This document shows, piece by piece, positions 22,102 to 30,869 of a stretch of 64,000 bases of DNA. The stretch comes from Monomorium pharaonis (Eukaryota > Arthropoda > Insecta > Hymenoptera > Formicidae). Location: assembly GCF_013373865.1 (NCBI RefSeq), contig NC_050472.1, positions 11,043,413 to 11,107,412 of the forward strand, given 5' to 3'. The translations under genes were made by a program, and so were the position numbers. Below the pieces are notes generated by a model. It saw nothing but the letters and a program-made list of their open reading frames with translations. It had not been told where the DNA came from and did not search any database. How positions within the stretch are numbered: the stretch's first letter is position 1; every line of letters begins with the position of its first letter.

Positions 22102-24421
22102 TACATTCCATGTTTGAAGTTCAGAAAGTTCACGTCCATTGAAAATGCCCAAATTGCGAGAATCACATGGATAATAGCAATAGACTGAGTATTAATAAAT
22201 TTGCGACCAACAATAACAGGAATCCCATCGCGGTAACATATATGTTCTATAAGAACAACGTTCTTATTCAATAAATAACAACAATTATTAGGACTCTTAT
22301 CACTTAAAAAAAATCTCGAAATTGAATTTCTTGAGGATCAGTGTATTCTTTTGGAAATTGATAATCTAACCGATTCTTTCTTTTATTTAAACTATAACCA
22401 GTTTTAATTGTGTTAATTGAAGGTATTAAATGGATCGATCGTTCTGTTACTCTTTTCATGACTTGTACTAAAGGCTGGGCACCACCTTTAATCATTAATT
22501 TAAGTTTTTGTAAAAAATTTTCAAATGCAAAACAACTAAAGAATCAAAAGGCCCGTGATTTAAAACATCTGCAGAAATGTAAATTAAATTATGAATATTA
22601 TAAGTTAATGTTTCTCTACCATATAAGAGTTCAATGTTATCCACAAAATAAATCATAAGATCTTGGGCATACTTGTTATTGCGTATGCATTCTTTCGGGT
22701 CACAAAGAATCCTAACGGCACAATTGAGAGAATTAAAATGTATAATTTGAGGTTTATTAAAAAAATACTGAAGAACTACGGGACCCAGATATAACAGTAG
22801 CAATCGGAATTCTGTCGCTTTCCATTGAGCGACTTCTTCAAAAGAGCGCGGACCTCGTGAAAATTCTGCTAAAACAGATTTGGCGAGACTATGATAAAAA
22901 TTATTAAATGCAGTAAGTTTAGCTAATGCGTCCACGGATTTACCCATAACGCGGATTCAATTTAAAATTAGTTTCTTTATAGTACCTAAACACAACAAAT
23001 GCATATAATCGAGAGGAAATTGTCTAATCATATCGACACCTATAACTTCAAAAGGAGATACAATATTTTGATATGCAGCAAGCAATCCTTCTCTAAAAGT
23101 AGTGTTAGTCCTCAAAGCTGAATCCTGCTCTGAAAATATTCGTCACCCATTCACAGTTTCGCCTAGTTGAAGACACTTGCCACAACGACTATTGTGAGCG
23201 GGAAAGCAAGAGACAAAATTTCGTGCAGGGGTATCCGCAAGAATTGCATTTAATTGTACAAAATAATGTCGACCTTCGTATATGAAACCTTTACTGCATA
23301 ATTTTGTATATTCTGTGAGAAATGCTTGCAGAAATTGAACAACGGAGGAAGACTTTCCACTTCCATGAAGTGCTCCAATAAGAAATAGTTCGCCAAACGG
23401 CTGAGTTCCAATAACTTTACCTAATATAGGCCACAACTGACTCCTGGAACTTTTTGATAAAGGTAGCCCATCAATATTAATGTTAATTTTAAGACTCACA
23501 GGAATATGACTTTCCAAATTAGCATTAGTATCAGCATTACATTGCGATATATTTTCATACTGCAATTGTTCTTTCAATGCTCTCTCTAAGCCATAATGAG
23601 CATAAATGCCACCAGCAAGAAACTGCATATTAATTTTGTTTGGTGTATTACATAATGTTCTAGCATCGGATGGAAGCTCAGGATGACCAAATTTCTGCAA
23701 GCCTTTCAGAAGATCACTCACAACAGAATGAGCTATTTTGTTTTTAATTGTCCAATGAGCAAGAAAAGCTCGAAGATTAGTAGGAGTCGATTGAGTCTCT
23801 GTCTGGCTATTTTTGTCATCTGTATCTAATATTGTGGATCTTTCATCGACTGTGTTAAGATCTGCATTACTAAAATGCTCAAAGTTATAAGAAAAATAAT
23901 TATTTCCATTATAAACATCGCAACCTAGATAGCACACGTCCTGGACGTCCTTAGAACGTCCAGGGCGGACTTCGTGGATATCCTGAGGACGTCCTGATTT
24001 TATCCCGGGATGTCCTCAGAACCTGAGTAATAGCAAACGAGCGCCACTTTTTAGTCCTCAGGACATCCTGAGAACAGTCCACCGGATGTCCTGAGGATAC
24101 CATAGGATTCCTCAGGACATCCTCAGGAATAGCACACAATGACTACTTTTTGTCAAATTTTTTAGATTTTTTTTTGGATTTTTGATAAATGTATTGATTT
24201 TTTATAAAAATTGAAACGCGTTTCTAAAAAAAAAATATATATATATATAAAATAAAAAATTCCAATTAATTATAAAATTTTTTTAATATTTTTGAGTATT
24301 TTTAACAGTTTTTGAGAATTGAAAAAAAACTAACAAAAAATTAAAAGTTCAAATTATTTCTACAATAATTTTGTAAGAGTAAGAAGACTATACATGTTTC
24401 AGCGACAGTTGTACCTGTTAA

Positions 24422-24966
24422 GGGGATACTAAACTGCTCTGTTTTATCATTAATTTTCGGACACCGAAATCTTTTTATTGATTGCATGGAATTGAAAATC
24501 CTTCTCCAAAATTAAAATACAGATAATAACGCGGTGCGCTGCGATCAATTTCATACGAAAAACGAAAGAAAGTTAGAAAATTATAGTTTTGTTATCGACT
24601 TCTGTAGTCGACTCGTGAAAACATTGGCTGCGTATAAAAGTTTTAGACTTTGTACGTATAAAATAAGCGTGGAGCGCACTTGGCATTTCAGCAAAGAACA
24701 ATACTGTGCTTTTAGAATGAGCCTAGGAACCTTAGAAAAAAAGTTTTCGGTGTTTAAGAGGATCCTATCTGTTTTATCGTCAGAATTGTACAATTTGTTC
24801 TAATGTACAACTTTTTATTGCATTTACAGAATTAAAAATTCTCCACAATTAATTCTGGAAAAGGATTTCTAAATCTATAAAAGAAATACATATAAAATTT
24901 TGTTAATAACGTGCCCAAATGACATTATCGACCTCGATCAAGTTTGACGAGCAGTTTAGCATCCTC
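24422..24966. mobile_element. MITE with TTAA target duplication
   Basis: 545 bp with 18-bp inverted ends GGGGATACTAAACTGCTC and, inverted from the right, GAGGATGCTAAACTGCTC (16 of 18 match). TTAA lies at both sides (24418-24421, 24967-24970). TTAA duplication is typical of piggyBac and some other families. No ORF in it is convincing. Confidence 0.7.
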
Positions 24967-24983
24967 TTAAAGCATGTTTAATC

Positions 24984-25084
24984 TCTGTACCCGAGAAAAC
25001 GGTCACCCATCCAAGTATCAACCATCGCCGACGTTGCTTGACTTCGAAGACCCTACGCATCCTAACGCTTCGTGATGATCCATG
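24984..25084 (-). ncRNA. 5S rRNA-like fragment (pseudogene or SINE head)
   Basis: On the minus strand the text GAAGTCAAGCAACGTCGG is followed by GATACTTGGATGGGTGACCG. This is the Pol III internal control region (A box and C box) and flanking part of a eukaryotic 5S rRNA. The 5' half is diverged and the 3' end does not complete the 5S fold, so it is not a functional 5S gene. It lies 14 bp from the TTAA of the adjoining MITE. It could be a 5S pseudogene or the head of a 5S-derived SINE; no tail or TSD was identified. Confidence 0.7.
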
Positions 25085-26235
25085 AATACTTCTTATTTAT
25101 GCATATTTGTTATAGATCATTACAATAGATGTTGTCAGAAGGATGAAACATATATAGTTAACTTATATTTTTATAAATAAATATAAAGTTTGACAGTTTT
25201 TAAAAATTATTTTTACATATGCGCGCGAAATAACATGTGGAATAACTTATTAAAAAAACTGTTTTTGCGCCGTTTGTATAAAATAAAATAAAAAAATTAT
25301 TTAATGTCATTTTTTATAATTTTTTAGTATTGTTAATATGTCATATTGTTTCAATAAGTGTAGACATTCAATCTGACTTTGAAGTCAACATTTTTACACA
25401 TTTGATTTTGCAATACATTCTAGAAATACGTACGATATTCAAAGATTTCTCACTTGCTATATTAATTTACCCGTCTTTTTCAAAAATTACTATACGTCCA
25501 GGATGTCCCTGAATACTATTTTAGGATGTCCTGAGGACTTTCGTAGGATGTCCTGAGGGCTCTCTTAGGACGTCTTAAGGACTGTCTTAGGATGTCCTGA
25601 GGACTTTCAGGATATCATATTCTTAGAATATTCTGTGCTATTTAAAATGTCTGGTATTTATACAGTCATTATATTTAAGTTTATCTTCAGACATTTTGTA
25701 GCTAATGAAACTCTTTATACAATATTTTAAGAATAACGTTTTCAGCTAGAATACATATATCCTCAGGACATCCTAAGAATGTCCTCAAGACATGAGTAAA
25801 ATTTTAATTTATATTAATTCTATTACAGAATCTAACATTCTAAACTTACTTTAGAAGTCAAATTTATGTATAAAATATTTATATAAAATATTTACAATAA
25901 TACAACTATTATATCCTGACAAGATCCCAGGACATCCCGGGACATATTCACGATGATCCTGAAAACGTCCTGTGCTATCTGGGAATGAACATCATTAGGA
26001 ATAATATCACGAATTGTTGACGGTGAACCAGAAGATTGAGTAGGATTAGGTGCATTTTCAAAATATAATGAATTTATATCCTTTTGCAAAAGAGAACATA
26101 TTCGTCGCCTTTGCTGCCTTCGCGAAATCTTAACGAATGATTTTAACGGTAGTCCCATAATGTGTATTAATTATATATTATATTAAATGGAATGAAATAT
26201 ATGTAGAATAAATTGAAATAAGCAAATACTCACTT

Positions 26236-26325
26236 AATTTCCAAATAGATATAAAATTTCCAGATAGATATAAAATTTCTAGATAGATATAAAATTTCCA
26301 GATAGATATAAAATTTCCAGGTAAA
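26236..26325. repeat. 19-bp tandem repeat (CCAGATAGATATAAAATTT)
   Basis: About five imperfect units in the right subterminal part of the CCCAGG transposon. The rest of 26160-26860 is AT-rich without a gene apart from scattered ATCTAAAAGATA-type words. Confidence 0.8.
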
Positions 26326-27299
26326 TAGATAATATATAAACTTTTTTTTTTACTCCAGTACGTATAACTTAAAAAGTATACATAATGCGTTTTAAGAATT
26401 TTTCCAACATGTGTATTACGTGTACTAAAAAGTTAGAAAAAGTGAATGATAATAAAATAAAGTACATAACTTACGTGTATTAACTTGATCAGCACAATTC
26501 ATCAATTCAATAAAAAATTATATCTACACGTGCAACGCGCGCGTTCCCGCCAACTTAATACTGTGACAAAAATCACAAACATCAGCGCTGTTAAAAGATA
26601 TCTTCTGGACAACTTTTATGCAGATACTTTAGATAACATTAAATCGGTAACTTTTTCATGCCATAAAACAGTCATCTATCAGATAAAATAATATGATGTC
26701 TTTTAGACATCAATTTTCCTCTCTGTTAAGAAATCATAAAAAAGATACCATTAAGGCAACAATAAAACAGATATCGATTTTAAGGCATGCGTTGGTTATC
26801 TTATAGTAAAATCCTAAAGGCAACTTTACAATGATAACTTATAGGCACCAATTAGATATTAATGCTACCTGGGCATTAATATCTATTTAAAGCCGAAAAA
26901 TTTGCAATTTGATTCTACATTATTCCATAATAAGTAGTGAAACCGACCATGTTATTTTAAAATCGAATAATGCCGGCAGGTGATGGATTCCACTAAGAAT
27001 CTCATGGGAGAAAAAGGAGATTCTGTGCTTTGTATCTTGCAGAAGAAAACATAGCTTCGGCTTTCGTGGTAGTAGACATTGATATAAAGATTCAAATACT
27101 AGAACCCACACTTGTCAAATCCATCATGTGTCTATTAGCTTCATATTATGTTTGGGACACGGCATATCCATTAGTATATGCCAATGTAATGGGATTCATC
27201 GACCATAAGGTACTTGGAACTACAACTAAGAATCAGGCGATTCAAAAGTTTATACGAAAATTAAGTCATAAGTTGAAAATCGCACCATAAGTCACTGAC

Positions 27300-28016
27300 A
27301 TATATTCAAGATATATTATTGTGTTATAATTTCTTTTATTATTATAAACTAAAAAACAAATATTATTTTCAACATTTTTTCTTTTTAAACTGCTGAATAA
27401 TTATTTTAAAAAATATTGTAAAACATGATTAATATATGTATCTGAAAGATTGAAAGCAGCTATAATTGAATTTATTATGATTCATCCAAATATTGCATAC
27501 CACCTAATAAAAACAAATGTGTTATTTTTACACATTTTAATCGTAAACTTTGAATTTTATTGGCTACGGATAGCCGCGGGAATTCAAGGTCCGGGCGGCG
27601 GGTTGGTTGAGTGAGTAACGAAGGCAAATGATATAGGTTAAATACTATGGTTTATTATAATATCCCTAACTAATATTTACAAGGCCCCTACCCTATACAA
27701 AACTTAAATCTAGTATCTCGCTATGCGAGGTGCGTAATTACGATGTTGGCGATCTGTATCGCCACGCGGTGCGCGTGGTATTGTTACGCCGGATTGGCTG
27801 CGGCGGACGTACGGACCGTGCGTCGGTCGATCAGTACGCCGATTGGCGGTAACGGTCGGTTCGGAGTACGCTGCGCTCGAGGCGGTACAGCTACGGCTGT
27901 GCGGTGCGAGGCGGCGCTCGTGTCGGTCGCGGCGGTAGCCGGATTGGCTGCGGTACTACGGTCGCGGTTGCGCGGTACGGCGCGGTGCTGTCATTCGCTG
28001 AGTCGGTCGGGCGCGG
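27300..28016. other. AT-rich tail, then GC-rich LTR-like sequence
   Basis: 27300-27550 is AT-rich and empty. From about 27560 the base composition turns strongly GC-rich (many CGGCGG/GCGCGG words). This sequence continues at 28977 once the foldback element at 28017-28965 is removed. It probably belongs to the plus-strand LTR whose end is at about 29313, but the LTR start was not found. Confidence 0.35.
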
Positions 28017-28488
28017 GTGACCTTCTTTTGGACACGTAACGATTGGACACCGCTCGATTGGACACGCACGATTGGACACGCACGATTGGACACGGCTCGA
28101 TTGGACACCGCACGATTGGACACCTCACGATTGGACACCGCACGATTGGACACCGCACGATTGGACACCGCATTATTGGACACCGCACGATTGGACACCG
28201 CATTATTGGACACCGCACGATTGGACACCGCATTATTGGACACCGCATTATTGGACACCGCACGATTGGACACCGCACGATTGGACACCGCATTATTGGA
28301 CACCGCAGTCTTCTAGTGAATAACATTTATATATCATATGACAGATTATCTAAGCTTAGAAATATCTGGCAGAAAAAAGCTTCAATTTGCCAGAAAAAAA
28401 TTGAATTTTAAATATCTATATACGTATTTTTAGGAGCATCTTGTTTTGCGTGGAAAGTTTCAAACCTATGTGGTGCAGAAAATGCTCG

Positions 28489-28519
<31 letters not shown>

Positions 28520-28965
28520 GGGGGGGTGCAAGGGGGGCCTTCGGCCCCCCCTCCCGCACCCACCCCGTCCAAGTCGCTAACCCATGCAAACTGTATTAGA
28601 AATCTGCATACACATACGTAAATGTGTGTGTGTGTCCAATTGTACGGTGTCCAATAATGCGGTGTCCAATAATGCGGTGTCCAATAATGCGGTGTCCAAT
28701 AATGCGGTGTCCAATCGTGCGGTGTCCAATAATGCGGTGTCCAATAATGCGGTGTCCAATAATGCGGTGTCCAATCGTGCGGTGTCCAATCGTGCGGTGT
28801 CCAATCGTGCGGTGTCCAATAATGCGGTGTCCAATCGTGCGGTGTCCAATCGTGCGGTGTCCAATCGTGCGGTGTCCAATCGTGCGGTGTCCAATCGTGC
28901 GTGTCCAATCGTGCGTGTCCAATCGAGCGGTGTCCAATCGTTACGTGTCCAAACGGGATACTCCC
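28017..28965. mobile_element. Foldback element whose inverted arms are 15-bp minisatellite arrays
   Basis: The left arm (28030-28305) is a plus-strand tandem array of the 15-bp unit GATTGGACACCGCAC or its GCATT variant; the right arm (28635-28950) is the same array inverted. The arms are most alike at their outer parts (GGACACGTAACGATTGGACA on both sides). Outer ends are GGTGACCTTCTTTTGGACACG and its diverged mirror. The element is flanked by the 11-bp direct repeat GTCGGGCGCGG (28006-28016, 28966-28976). The centre (28310-28630) is unrelated and includes a (CA)n run at 28495-28519. Since 15 is divisible by 3, all six frames stay open across the arms; those long ORFs are not genes. Confidence 0.75.
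28519..28562. other. GC hairpin after (CA)n
   Basis: AAGGGGGGCCTTCGGCCCCCC forms a perfect stem closed by a TTCG tetraloop, within a G/C-rich stretch in the centre of the foldback element. No RNA gene could be assigned. Confidence 0.5.
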
Positions 28966-29229
28966 GTCGGGCGCGGCGCTCTGGTTGGTCGCGGCGGTGC
29001 GCGGCTGCGCGGTGCGGTGCGAGCTCGGCTCGGTAGCCACGGCGATCAGCTGTTTCGGCGATCAGCTGTTGTCAGAAATCATTCCGCGTGGATGATTCTC
29101 CGCGGTGTCGGTTTTCCCTCAATACGGGGTCCCCGTGTACGGTATCAGGATCGGTCGCTCAGTGCGTGTATCGGGATCCGGGTGTCGAGCGGGGCGGTGA
29201 TCTGCCACTCAGTATGTGGCACGAGTATG

Positions 29230-29330
29230 AAGACTAGAACCAGGAGACCGACCTCTGTGGTTTTGAGTGAGGCGAAAATCTGTTAGAAATGTAGTACCAA
29301 TTGGTGGCGCTGACGATGCTGGTACACCGG
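29230..29330 (+). mobile_element. LTR end plus primer-binding-like sequence, plus orientation
   Basis: GACTAGAACCAGGAGACC, then GTGAGGCGAAAATCTGTTAG, AAATGTAGTACCA and TGGTGGCGCTGACGATG match, inverted, the sequence at 29545-29645. TGGTGGCGCT starts with TGG as a primer-binding site would. This looks like the 3' part of an LTR followed by the start of an internal region; the rest is not recognisable. Confidence 0.45.
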
Positions 29331-29563
29331 GATAAACCGGAATATATTCCAACTCTAGATACAATAGTCTAGTCTATGTTTATCGTAGTCAGCCGTGCTA
29401 GGCTGTACGCAGTTGTTATATTGGTATAAGAAAACTGAGATAAGTACTCTAAATGTAAAATTGCTAAGATTCTTATTATAAATTTGCTTTTATTGTCAAA
29501 TGCTTGTTGTTATACTCCATATTGTTTCCGGTAAATCACTGTCGCCAGCGCCACCATTTGGTA

Positions 29564-29936
29564 CTATATTTCTAACAGATTTTCGCCTCACTTTTGGAGG
29601 CAAAATCAGGCTTAGTTCAGTCTCCTGGTTCTAGTTTTCATAGGCGCGAGGAAGCGCTCAGTGAGCGCTGGCGAGGAAGCCGGGTTGAGGCTATGTTTGG
29701 CACTCAATTCGTGCTCTGGAATCTCAGCTCAGTTCACTGAGAGGATCAGTCGGCTCAGTTCGCTAGACCGGGGAGATCTGCTCTCTTATCACTAGCGGAA
29801 GGCTTTTATAGCCCTCGTTTGGTGACAAGAGGACGTGCGGGGAAACAAGATGAGCAGAAGGGACTACGCGAGGTAGGAAGGTAACGGCCTGATAACAATG
29901 TGCCTTAACGGTGGCGGAGGAACGGCTCGTTACACC
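29564..29936 (-). mobile_element. 3' LTR of an LTR retroelement, minus orientation
   Basis: Read on the minus strand, the purine tract GCCGAGGAGGAGG is followed at 29936 by TGTAACGAGCCG, the expected PPT-LTR junction. A TATA box (CTATAAAAG) lies near 29810. The LTR ends near 29564 with AAATATAGTACCA. The sequence beyond it (TGGTGGCGCTGGCGAC) has an inverted counterpart at 29314, so two LTR ends face each other across about 230 bp of unassigned DNA. Confidence 0.5.
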
Positions 29937-30022
29937 TCCTCCTCGGCAGACCCCGTCTCTATATACAGAAGAACAATGTATGTTTTATTTTCTAATGTAC
30001 CAGGACCCGTCGGGTTGGTGTT

Positions 30023-30600
30023 TTACCACGATGCGGTGTCCGAGGGCCTGGTGGCGGTAGCGGCAGCCTGGCAGGATTCGATCCCGGGATGCTCCGTAGG
30101 ACATCGCTGGGGTATAGCGGACGATCCGTAGGTCGGTGATGTCAGCGGCGGTGATGGCGCAGGTGATGATGACGGCGGCGCTGGTGGAGGCTGGGTGAAA
30201 TACCCGGTCCGCGTAGGCGTCAGTGTCGGTTGCGGCCGGCTGAAATACCTGGGCGTTTCGGGTGGCGTCGGTGGTGGTGTTGGCAATGGTGGCTGCATAA
30301 GCGCAACTAACGCTGCCTCGGCAGTGGCGGACGGTGGCCTGGCTGGTGGCGGAGACGATGCGGCGACCTGCTGGTGCGTCTCGGTAGCGACAAGTGGCAG
30401 CGCCGGCTCCGGTATCGTCGCTGGTAGTGCCGCGGTACCGGGCCCCGTGATGCGCAGCGACGCGATGTCGGGCATCGGTGCCGTGCGTCCCTCCGGCGTG
30501 GCGGTTGCCTCACCGTTGTCGTCGTCGTCATTGTCCAGGTCCGACAGCGTGGACCTGAATATGGCGAGGAGCTCGCTTTGTTCATTGTCGGTGGCGAGCG
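30023..30600 (-). CDS. Proline-rich ORF upstream of a 3' LTR, unrecognised
   Basis: The minus-strand frame enters from the minisatellite repeat at 30612 and runs about 190 codons to a stop at 30023. It has an acidic stretch (DLDNDDDDNGEATATPEG) followed by a long proline/alanine/threonine-rich region (PTPPPTPPETPRYFSRPQP). No known domain, signal peptide or membrane segment is visible. It ends about 85 bp before the polypurine tract and LTR, so it is probably the last ORF of a retroelement. Its position and proline richness recall ORF3 of the Gypsy element at 58052, but I see no clear sequence match. The true start is lost at the repeat. Confidence 0.35.
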
Positions 30601-30611
30601 ACGTCTCGACG

Positions 30612-30852
30612 TAGGGAGCGTCCCAGATGCGCACAGTAATAAACGGACACAGCAGGCTGAGTGAAACGGACACAGTAACAAACGCACACAGTAATAAACG
30701 GACACAGTAATAAACGGACACAGTAATAAACGGACACAGTAACAAACGGACACAGTAACAAACGGACACAGTAACAAACGGACATAGTAATAAACGGACA
30801 CAGTAATAAACGGACACAGTAACAAACGGACACAGACCAAATGCGCACACTG
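30612..30852 (-). repeat. Minisatellite-like element, copy 2 (about 13 units)
   Basis: The same borders as copy 1 (GTGCGCATTTGGTCT and GTGCGCATCTGGGACG on the minus strand) enclose many more GTGTCCGTTTRTTACT units. It marks the point where the Gypsy reverse transcriptase stops (near 30870) and the proline-rich ORF begins. Confidence 0.75.
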
Positions 30853-30869
30853 CACATACGCACGGCTCT

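Larger units (their letters stand above)
23920..25984. mobile_element. Foldback element with CCYAGATAGCACA ends and GGATGTCCTGAGGAC arrays
   Basis: 2.07 kb flanked by the 9-bp repeat ATAAACATC / ATGAACATC (23911-23919, 25985-25993; one mismatch). The ends (CCTAGATAGCACACGTCC and, inverted, CCCAGATAGCACAGGACG) lead into arrays of the near-palindromic word GGATGTCCTGAGGACATCC at 23930-24140 and 25495-25975. It has no coding capacity. The terminal CCCAGATAGCA is one base away from the CCCAGGTAGCA of the transposon it sits in, which suggests a shared superfamily. It interrupts the host transposon's gene, whose frame closes up if one TSD copy is removed. Confidence 0.65.
21117..26158 (-). pseudogene. 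Transposase-like gene of the CCCAGG transposon
   Basis: The reading starts MGLPLKSFVKISRRQQRRR at 26158 and is cut at 25994 by the foldback element. It resumes at 23910 (YNGNNYFSYNFEH) and runs through LRAFLAHWTIKNKIAHSVVS, LPSDARTLCNTP, LNINIDGLPLSKSS-like text, the GSGKSSSVVQFLQ loop and a Cys-rich end near 23143. Further segments at 22947-22495 (YNIHNLIYISADVLNHGPFD) and 22495-22103 follow, and the mariner then interrupts it. The tail (NEIDSKGFVVLYNADSMYVF) ends at 21117. The D-G-L-P-L-x-K-S-S box and the NIHNLIYISADV box are hallmarks I associate with invertebrate CACTA/EnSpm-like transposases; this was not checked. Possible frameshifts near 23140 and 22970. Confidence 0.55.
16214..26873 (-). 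mobile_element. Two-gene DNA transposon with 11-bp TIRs CCCAGGTAGCA
   Basis: The perfect 11-bp inverted ends CCCAGGTAGCA (16214-16224) and TGCTACCTGGG (26863-26873) enclose subterminal regions with shared short words of the ATCTAAAAGATA type (16230-16570 and 26690-26860). Inside, both on the minus strand, are a transposase-like gene (26158-21117) and a DUF4806-like gene (20408-17943). Later insertions are the solo LTR at 18445, the mariner at 21203 and the foldback relative at 23920. Without them the element would be about 6.9 kb. No TSD is recognisable at the outer ends, and I cannot assign a superfamily with confidence. The segment 16240-17940 is otherwise non-coding AT-rich DNA apart from a small minus ORF at 17277-17468 of unknown meaning. 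Confidence 0.6.
12584..27290 (+). pseudogene. Multi-exon plus-strand gene of an SAMD3-like dispersed family, broken by three insertions
   Basis: Pieces of one plus-strand coding region can be followed across the insertions. 12584-12837 (acidic, ending EEVFVLF) continues in frame at 13645-13840 once the solo LTR and one TSD copy are ignored. Next come an exon around 14102-14345 (LPPLTPSLQTILETIGVL), one around 14720-14875 (SPHVRRLLKETQSMRRVWIE) and an acidic stretch split by the second solo LTR (15079 and 16131-16183, ending at a gt donor). After the large DNA transposon, a last exon at about 27000-27290 reads AEENIASAFVVVDIDIKI and FIDHKVLGT to a stop. The order resembles a multi-copy animal family often annotated SAMD3-like; that link is a weak recollection. 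Whether this was a host gene or itself transposon-derived is open. Confidence 0.4.

Noticed and set aside
23340..23400. Walker A ATPase in the transposase-like protein (GALHGSGKSS)
   Set aside because: It resembles GxxxxGKS, but no Walker B or other ATPase motif follows, and relatives as I recall them vary at this loop.
24534..24803. 89-aa ORF in the TTAA MITE
   Set aside because: No recognisable motif, and it lies entirely within a short non-autonomous element.
28020..28310. CRISPR-like array
   Set aside because: Units are contiguous without unique spacers, and the DNA is eukaryotic; it is a minisatellite.
28043..28937. Long repetitive ORFs on both strands
   Set aside because: They are translations of the 15-bp repeat, open in every frame because the unit is stop-free and a multiple of three.
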